DNA of 64,000 bases from the NCBI RefSeq assembly GCF_020164485.1, contig NZ_JAIQZA010000003.1:1-64000 (forward strand), given 5' to 3'. The position numbers and the translations under genes were made by a program. Under the pieces are notes generated by a model. The model was not told where the DNA came from. It ran no database searches and worked only from the letters and a program-made list of their open reading frames with translations. The DNA comes from Salegentibacter tibetensis. GTDB lineage: Bacteria > Bacteroidota > Bacteroidia > Flavobacteriales > Flavobacteriaceae. The stretch's first letter is position 1; each line of letters opens with the position of its first letter. This document shows, piece after piece, positions 58,708 to 64,000 of this stretch.

Positions 58708-59991
58708 ATGTCAAAAGTCGCGACGATTGAAATAGAAGGGAAAAAATACGAATTTCCCGTTGTAGAAGGAACTGAAAATGAATTAGGAATAGATATTAAA
58801 AAACTACGAGCTGAAGCAGGAGTTATTACCCTGGATCGTGGTTATAAAAATACAGGAAGTTGTGAGAGCGCCATTACTTTCCTTGACGGGGAAAAAGGAG
58901 TGCTTCGCTATAGAGGTTATGCTATAGAAGACCTGGCAGAAAAAGCCGATTTCCTTGAAGTGGCCTACCTGCTTATTTTTGGGGAATTGCCAACCAAGAC
59001 CCAATTAGATAAATTTTACGCTGATATTAAAGAAGAGTCTGCGGTAGACGAAGAGATGAAGAAAATCCTCGATGGTTTTCCAAAATCTGCGCACCCAATG
59101 GGCGTGCTTTCTTCTTTAACCAGTGCGCTTATTGCCTTCAATCCATCTTCAGTAAATGTTGAATCTGAAGAAGAGATGTATAAGGCTATAGTAAAAATTC
59201 TTGGTAAATTCCCGGTTCTTGCAGCCTGGACGCTTAGAAAGAAAAACAGCCTTCCGCTTAACTACGGTGACGATTCACTAGGTTATGTTGAGAACCTTCA
59301 TAAAATGATGTTTGAAAAGCCGGGAAAAAGCTACAAAGTAGACCAGGCAGTTATTGATGCGTTAGATAAATTATTAATTCTTCACGCAGATCACGAACAA
59401 AACTGTTCTACTTCCACGGTAAGAATGGTTGGTTCTTCTCACGCGGGACTTTTCGCTTCAATTTCAGCCGGAATTTCTGCACTTTGGGGACCACTTCACG
59501 GTGGGGCTAACCAGGCAGTGATAGAAATGCTGGAAAGAATTAAAGAAGATGGTGGTGATACCAAGAAATTTATGGCAAAAGCTAAAGACAAGGAAGATCC
59601 TTTTCGTCTGATGGGCTTTGGTCACCGTGTGTATAAAAACTTTGACCCTCGTGCTAAGATCATTAAGAAATCTGCAGATGATGTTCTTGGGCAACTAGGT
59701 GTAGACGATCCGGTATTAGACATTGCTAAAGGCCTTGAAAAAGAAGCTTTAGAAGATCAATATTTCGTAGATAGAAAATTATATCCAAACGTAGATTTCT
59801 ATTCAGGAATTATTTACCGTGCATTGGGTATTCCGGTAGAAATGTTTACCGTAATGTTCGCACTCGGTAGACTTCCGGGTTGGATTGCTCAATGGAGAGA
59901 AATGAGATTGATGAAAGAACCAATAGGGCGTCCACGTCAAATTTATACCGGTGCAAACCTGCGTGACTTTAAAGAAGTTGAAAAGAGATAA
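58708..59991 (+). CDS. gltA: Citrate synthase
   Basis: 427 residues, type II (hexameric, Gram-negative) length. The N-terminal ATIEIEGKKYEFPVVEGTEN, HADHEQNCSTSTVRMVGSSH and PLHGGANQAV, and the signature MGFGHRVYKNFDPRAKIIK (catalytic His near 306), are all present; the final GRLPGWIAQWREM is standard. Condenses oxaloacetate and acetyl-CoA at TCA cycle entry. Confidence 0.98.
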   Translation: MSKVATIEIEGKKYEFPVVEGTENELGIDIKKLRAEAGVITLDRGYKNTGSCESAITFLDGEKGVLRYRGYAIEDLAEKADFLEVAYLLIFGELPTKTQLDKFYADIKEESAVDEEMKKILDGFPKSAHPMGVLSSLTSALIAFNPSSVNVESEEEMYKAIVKILGKFPVLAAWTLRKKNSLPLNYGDDSLGYVENLHKMMFEKPGKSYKVDQAVIDALDKLLILHADHEQNCSTSTVRMVGSSHAGLFASISAGISALWGPLHGGANQAVIEMLERIKEDGGDTKKFMAKAKDKEDPFRLMGFGHRVYKNFDPRAKIIKKSADDVLGQLGVDDPVLDIAKGLEKEALEDQYFVDRKLYPNVDFYSGIIYRALGIPVEMFTVMFALGRLPGWIAQWREMRLMKEPIGRPRQIYTGANLRDFKEVEKR

Positions 59992-60022
59992 GAATATCTT
60001 TTATATATTAATAAATTCGGAA

Positions 60023-60053
60023 AAAGCTTCATCATCGTATGAAGCTTTTTCTA
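60023..60053 (+). terminator. Rho-independent terminator after gltA
   Basis: AAAAAGCTTCAT / ATGAAGCTTTTT with a short CATCGT loop. An exact TATATTTG box (60054-60061) abuts it and may be the -7 element of the next gene. Confidence 0.88.
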
Positions 60054-60074
60054 TATTTGACGAAAATTTAACTA

Positions 60075-60986
60075 GTGAAATTGAATATCAATAATGAGAC
60101 TTCCCGCCTTAAAGCGGTGGTTTTAGGCACAGCAGAAAGTAACGGTCCTGTACCATCTCTTGAAGATGCCTACGATCCAAAATCAGCCGAATTCATCAGG
60201 ATGGGGTCGTACCCCAAAGAGGAGGATATGGTAGAGGAAATGGAAGCTGTAGCCAAAGTTCTTAAAAAGTATGATGTACAGATTTTTAGGCCAAAAGTCA
60301 TTAAAGATTACAACCAGATTTTTACCCGGGATATCGCCTTTGTTATAGAGGATAAATTAATAAAATCTAACATTCTGCCAGATCGCGAACAGGAAATTGA
60401 AGCTATTAGCCACGTAATTGAGCAAATAAATCCTTCAAAAATACTTCAATTGCCCGAAGAAGCTCATATAGAAGGCGGCGATGTCATGCCTTTGGGCGAC
60501 TACATTCTGGTGGGAACTTACCGTGGTGCAGATTATAAAGATTATATCACGGCACGCACCAACGTGCAGGCAGTAGAAGCATTGCAGGAGTTATTTCCGA
60601 ATAAAAAAGTGGTTTCTTTCAACTTAAGAAAGTCAAATACCGAGCCTCGTGATAACGCTTTACACCTGGATTGCTGTTTTCAGCCAGTGGGAAAAGGCAA
60701 GGCGATAATTCATAGAAATGGATTCCTCGAAGAAAAAGAGTATAACTGGCTGGTAGATCTCTTCGGAAAAGAAAATGTTTTTGAAATTTCTCGTGATGAG
60801 ATGTATTATATGAATTCCAATATTTTCTCTATTGATGAAGATGTGGTAATTTCAGAAAAGAATTTTACAAGATTAAACTCCTGGTTGAGGGATCAGGGCA
60901 TTACGGTAGAAGAAGTACCTTATGCTGAAATTTCTAAGCAGGAAGGGCTTTTGCGTTGTTCAACCTTACCTTTAATTAGAGAATAG
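60075..60986 (+). CDS. Dimethylarginine dimethylaminohydrolase/amidinotransferase-like enzyme
   Basis: 303 residues from a GTG start (an ATG is absent before conserved RLKAVVLGTAESNG). Guanidino-modifying fold: FTRDIAFVI (83-91), HIEGGDVMPLGDYILVG (EGGD 133-136), His197 in NALHLDCCF and Cys295 in LLRCSTLPL, the full catalytic set for cleaving a guanidine group. Could act on arginine, methylarginine or agmatine-like substrates; family known, substrate inferred. Followed after 4 bases by ctlX. Confidence 0.85.
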   Translation: MKLNINNETSRLKAVVLGTAESNGPVPSLEDAYDPKSAEFIRMGSYPKEEDMVEEMEAVAKVLKKYDVQIFRPKVIKDYNQIFTRDIAFVIEDKLIKSNILPDREQEIEAISHVIEQINPSKILQLPEEAHIEGGDVMPLGDYILVGTYRGADYKDYITARTNVQAVEALQELFPNKKVVSFNLRKSNTEPRDNALHLDCCFQPVGKGKAIIHRNGFLEEKEYNWLVDLFGKENVFEISRDEMYYMNSNIFSIDEDVVISEKNFTRLNSWLRDQGITVEEVPYAEISKQEGLLRCSTLPLIRE

Positions 60987-60990
60987 AATT

Positions 60991-61917
60991 ATGAGACAGA
61001 TTACAGATACGATTTTAATGGTACGCCCGGTAGCGTTTAGAATGAACGAGCAAACCGCGGTAAACAACTATTTTCAAAAAGACCTTACGGCCGATAATGT
61101 AAATGAACGTGCTCAGGAAGAATTCGATGAATTTGCTTCAAAACTTAGGAAAGTTGGGGTGAATGTGGTTGTGGTAGATGATAAGCTGGAAGACGATACG
61201 CCCGATTCTATTTTTCCAAATAACTGGGTTTCTTTTCACGAGAATGGTCATATCGCTCTATATCCGATGTTTGCCGAAAACAGGAGGAAAGAGCGTCGTA
61301 TGGAGTATTTCGCCAAATTAGAAGAAAACGGCTTCAAGATCACGCAAATAGTAGATTATACTTCAGCTGAAGAGCACGATCTGTTTTTGGAAGGTACCGG
61401 CAGCCTTTTACTGGACAGGGAAAATCAAAAAGCTTATTGCGCTTTGTCTCCTAGGGCGGATGAAGATCTTTTGATAGAATTTTGCGAGGATTTTGAATTT
61501 ACGCCGGTTATATTCAATGCCAATCAAAGTGTTGGCGGAAAAAGAAAAGCTATCTATCATACCAATGTAATGATGTGTTTAGCTGAAAAATTCGCTGTTA
61601 TTTGTCTGGATACTATAGATGATAGCAAGGAACGTAAAAATGTATTGAAACATTTAAAAGATGACGGCAAGGAGGTAATTACAATTACTGAAGCCCAAAT
61701 GCACGAATTTGCCGGAAATATGTTGCAGGTACAGGGTGCGTTTGATAAAAAATACCTTGTAATGAGCGCTAAGGCTCATAAAAGTTTAACCCGGGATCAA
61801 ATCACCAAAATAGAGAAACATTGTGAGATTTTAAGCAGTGACCTTGAAGTGATAGAAACCTGCGGTGGCGGCAGCGCCCGTTGTATGATGGCTGAAGTGT
61901 TTCTACCGAAGGCTTAG
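60991..61917 (+). CDS. ctlX: Citrulline utilization hydrolase CtlX-like protein
   Basis: 308 residues, another guanidino-modifying fold: ILMVRPVAFRMNEQTAVNN start typical of CtlX, PDSIFPNNWVSFH (71-83), FLEGTGSLLLDR, His190 in AIYHTNVMM and Cys298 in GGGSARCMMAEVF. CtlX is named for citrulline use in Francisella; here citrulline or a related ureido/guanidino compound is likely. With the upstream enzyme it suggests stepwise breakdown of an arginine-type compound. Confidence 0.85.
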   Translation: MRQITDTILMVRPVAFRMNEQTAVNNYFQKDLTADNVNERAQEEFDEFASKLRKVGVNVVVVDDKLEDDTPDSIFPNNWVSFHENGHIALYPMFAENRRKERRMEYFAKLEENGFKITQIVDYTSAEEHDLFLEGTGSLLLDRENQKAYCALSPRADEDLLIEFCEDFEFTPVIFNANQSVGGKRKAIYHTNVMMCLAEKFAVICLDTIDDSKERKNVLKHLKDDGKEVITITEAQMHEFAGNMLQVQGAFDKKYLVMSAKAHKSLTRDQITKIEKHCEILSSDLEVIETCGGGSARCMMAEVFLPKA

Positions 61918-62051
61918 TTTTACATATTTTTTTAGACAAAATAATTAAGAGACTTTCGTCAAGCTGAGACCCGTGATAAAAAAAATTACCTAGCGGAGGA
62001 AAATGACGTTTTCGAGCAAAGCGAGTTTTAAACTCCGTGTGTGAGTGTAGA

Positions 62052-62106
62052 AAATCAGCAGCGTTAATAATTTTTGAAGCCTTGGAAAAAATTTAGCTGC
62101 TGATTT
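62052..62106. repeat. Long hairpin with 11-bp perfect arms
   Basis: AAATCAGCAGC and GCTGCTGATTT pair exactly around a 33-base loop, which itself contains AATTTTT and AAAAAATT that can pair further. No T run on the plus strand directly follows, so the role is open: dispersed element or processed RNA. Confidence 0.6.
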
Positions 62107-62325
62107 GCGATTTTTTGGCCCTGTTGCCAAAAAAAACACCTCCACATAGGACGCCCTTTTTTGTTTCGTTTTTTGGGCGAGCAAAAAATGAAAAAAAGAA
62201 ACTTCCATACCAGTTAAGTTTCATTTTGAATTATAAAAACAAGCCTGAATAACAGGATTTTAAAAATACGTCAATGGTAATTTATTTCAGCTTCTAACAT
62301 GATGGAAATTATAAACAACTTAGAT

Positions 62326-62344
62326 CTCCGAATAAATTTCGGAG
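62326..62344. repeat. REP-like palindrome CTCCGAA-TAAAT-TTCGGAG
   Basis: Seven-bp perfect arms followed by CAGGCTCTGAAACAAGTTC and AGGATGACG, wording familiar from repeated extragenic palindromes of flavobacteria. It lies 39 bases past the BCCT gene's stop and could also slow its transcripts. Confidence 0.5.
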
Positions 62345-62382
62345 CAGGCTCTGAAACAAGTTCAGGATGACGATAGGACAAA

Positions 62383-63873
62383 TTAGTGCTTTTTGTATAA
62401 TTCCCTTAAAAACAATACCATAATCCCGGCGGTGAAAAACGCAAAAGGTAAAGAGCTTATTATTAAAAACTTTTGCATTGCGGTGAGTACATCGCTATCG
62501 GGTTTTATGTTCCCCAATATAATTATTGCTTCTGAAAATACCAGGATTAAAATCGCCCAGATTAATCTGAATTTCTTCCTGGGGTGCTCTTTCCCTTTAT
62601 CGCTAAACATACTCAATACATAAATGGCTGAATCTACCGAGGTCACTAAAAAACTAACTAGTAAAATTATCGTTACGATATTAATAAAATTTGACAGGGG
62701 GAAAGCTTCAAAAAATCGAAATAAGGAAGTGAAAACATTATCAAATTCGCCGCTGTAGGAATTCATATTTCCTATAAGATCAAAAGAAGCAGAACCAAAA
62801 ATGCTAAACCAAAAGAAACTCCCCAGCGACGGAATAAGTAAAACTCCCAGGATCATTTCTCGAATGCTTCTTCCTTTAGAAATCCTGGCGATAAAAATTC
62901 CGGTGAAAGGTGCCCACGCCAACCAGAACGCCCAGTAATAATAGGTCCAGTCGGTTAAAAACTCTTTCCCGGGATTGTACTTTCCAAGTGCCAAGCTAAG
63001 CGGAACAAAATCTACGATATAGCTGTAAAAAGACTCGAAGAACCGACTAAAAACCTTCAGCATATCTACCTGGAAAAATACGAAAGACATTAAAATAACG
63101 GTCACGTAGATGTTCCAGTTGGAAATTCTTTTTATGCCTTTTTTTATTCCGGCGAAGGCCGAAATAAATGCCAGAAGACAAATCACAAAAACCAGGAGAA
63201 TTGTAATCCAAAGCGTTCCCGCTGATTTTGAAGTAAGATGACTAATGCCACCTTCAATTTGTGTCGTGCCCAAAACAATTGCCGCTACCAGACCAAAAAC
63301 TGTAGTAAGAATAGTGAGCAGATTTACACCCTGCGGCAGGTGTTTAATCTTCTTTAATTGAGGTAAGCTTGTACCCAAAAGAATATCAGATTTTCGAACA
63401 AAAAGAGCGTAGGCGATAAGTAGGGCGAAAATCCCGTAAAAGGCCCAGGCGGTGAAACCCCACTGGTAAAAAGTATACTCCAGGGCAATTATATCTGGTG
63501 CAGAACCGGTTTGTATCGGGGGATTCAAAAACATAAAAACCGGTTCCTGTACTGCTCTTAGTAAAATCCCGGCGCCCATTCCCGCACTGTATAACATCGC
63601 GATCCAGGAGAGTCCGTCGAATTCCGGTGGTGAATTCCCAAGTTTTATTTTTCCAAATTTGGAAAAGGCTATGAAAATGAGAAAGAATACGCATAATAAG
63701 CCAAGCCATAAATAAAATCCACCGAAAAACTCCCGTACCTGAACAGAGCCGTTTTCGATTATTTTATAGAAAAATTCGGTAAAGAAAAAGATGAAAAGCG
63801 CGAGAAAAAACAAAATTCCCGAAGCAATATAAAGCAACGGATTTTTAAGAAATTCCCGGGACAGTTGCGTCAA
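62383..63873 (-). CDS. BCCT family (betaine/choline/carnitine) transporter
   Basis: 496 residues with about 12 membrane helices. The GMGAGILLRAVQEPVFMFLN stretch matches the family's GxGxGxxxxxxAEP region, with Leu-Leu-Arg where most members have a Trp. The hallmark helix YYWAFWLAWAPFTGIFIARI is followed by SKGRSIREMILGVLLIPSLG. Imports compatible solutes such as glycine betaine, using Na+ or H+. The changed G-x-G region may alter ion or ligand choice. Consistent with a salty habitat. Substrate is inferred. Confidence 0.93.
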   Translation of the reverse strand: MTQLSREFLKNPLLYIASGILFFLALFIFFFTEFFYKIIENGSVQVREFFGGFYLWLGLLCVFFLIFIAFSKFGKIKLGNSPPEFDGLSWIAMLYSAGMGAGILLRAVQEPVFMFLNPPIQTGSAPDIIALEYTFYQWGFTAWAFYGIFALLIAYALFVRKSDILLGTSLPQLKKIKHLPQGVNLLTILTTVFGLVAAIVLGTTQIEGGISHLTSKSAGTLWITILLVFVICLLAFISAFAGIKKGIKRISNWNIYVTVILMSFVFFQVDMLKVFSRFFESFYSYIVDFVPLSLALGKYNPGKEFLTDWTYYYWAFWLAWAPFTGIFIARISKGRSIREMILGVLLIPSLGSFFWFSIFGSASFDLIGNMNSYSGEFDNVFTSLFRFFEAFPLSNFINIVTIILLVSFLVTSVDSAIYVLSMFSDKGKEHPRKKFRLIWAILILVFSEAIIILGNIKPDSDVLTAMQKFLIISSLPFAFFTAGIMVLFLRELYKKH

Positions 63874-63945
63874 AATTTACTGCTTTTCAGTTTGTATTTG
63901 GTTTGCCAATAAGTGGTATTTCAAATTTAAACAAATAAGAAGGAA

Positions 63946-64000
63946 TCAGGCGATTTGCTTTTTTGGCTCGCCTTTGGCAATTTTATTCAGCATTCCTTCA
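63946..64000 (-). CDS. Possible C-terminus of a gene entering from beyond the window
   Basis: The last 55 bases, read on the minus strand, are open into the right edge and end EGMLNKIAKGEPKKQIA before a TGA, with a lysine-rich tail as at many protein ends. It is 72 bases upstream of the BCCT ATG on the same strand. Too short to identify or to prove coding. Confidence 0.3.
   Translation of the reverse strand, partial: EGMLNKIAKGEPKKQIA

Larger units (their letters stand above)
61918..62382. other. Repeat-rich intergenic region before the BCCT transporter
   Basis: 465 bases without a credible gene; a 72-codon minus-strand frame reads as Lys/Phe-rich low-quality sequence. It holds two inverted-repeat structures (62052-62106, 62326-62344) and segments such as TTTCGTCAAGCTGAGAC and CTGAAACAAGTTCAGGATGA that look like interspersed Bacteroidota palindromic elements. 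Copy number cannot be checked within this window. Confidence 0.55.

Noticed and set aside
61990-62208. 72-codon minus-strand frame in the gap before the BCCT gene
   Set aside because: Its translation is Lys/Phe-rich and covers a long inverted repeat; more likely repeat DNA than a protein.

Overview
The window is low-GC DNA from a member of the Bacteroidota, most likely a marine or halophilic Flavobacteriaceae (Salegentibacter/Gramella/Zunongwangia-like; the genus is inference). The evidence is SusC/SusD pairs, type IX secretion (T9SS) components (PorP/SprF and a type B gliding C-terminal domain), DUF4136 and DUF5723 proteins, promoters of the Bacteroidota form TTG-N19/21-TAnnTTTG, and ribosomal genes that mostly lack Shine-Dalgarno sequences.

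Layout. 1-1.7 kb: the 3' end of an IS110-type transposase, a DUF4136 lipoprotein, and a broken GIY-YIG-like gene carrying a REP-like two-hairpin repeat inside its reading frame. 1.7-8.6 kb (minus): a cell-surface operon of a 1411-residue modular T9SS type B adhesin, a PorP/SprF protein and an OmpA/PD40 protein. 8.8-19.9 kb: housekeeping and envelope genes (TPR protein, Mpl ligase, RadC, deacetylase-like protein, YjjG-type phosphatase, lipoprotein plus DUF5723 pair, RarA, rhomboid protease, RlmB). 20-36.4 kb (minus): a nutrient-uptake region with two SusC/SusD systems flanking a three-gene set (arylsulfotransferase-like lipoprotein, giant VCBS/ASPIC lipoprotein, small secreted protein). No glycoside hydrolase or regulator is visible. 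A decayed 5' end of a third susC, with its promoter, lies at 36.6-36.8 kb. 37.2-54.4 kb (plus): the str/S10/spc/alpha ribosomal supercluster from rpsL to rplQ, including fusA, secY, infA, rpmJ and rpoA. 54.5-64 kb: carA, two barrel-like proteins (the first preceded by a 10-bp tandem repeat and an apparent frame slip), eno, a citrate synthase, two tandem guanidino-modifying hydrolases (DDAH-like and CtlX), a repeat-rich gap and a BCCT transporter.

How the parts work together. The adhesin is probably exported by T9SS and anchored with help from PorP/SprF and the OmpA protein. The SusC/SusD proteins import ligands through TonB-dependent channels. The supercluster supplies the translation and transcription core and has at least one internal promoter, at 51.08-51.12 kb. 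The most unusual signals are the possible phase-variable start at 55.7 kb, the susC remnant, the in-frame repeat in the GIY-YIG gene, and the palindrome plus terminator-like hairpin that splits rpsJ from rplC. No tRNA, rRNA or CRISPR array was seen.
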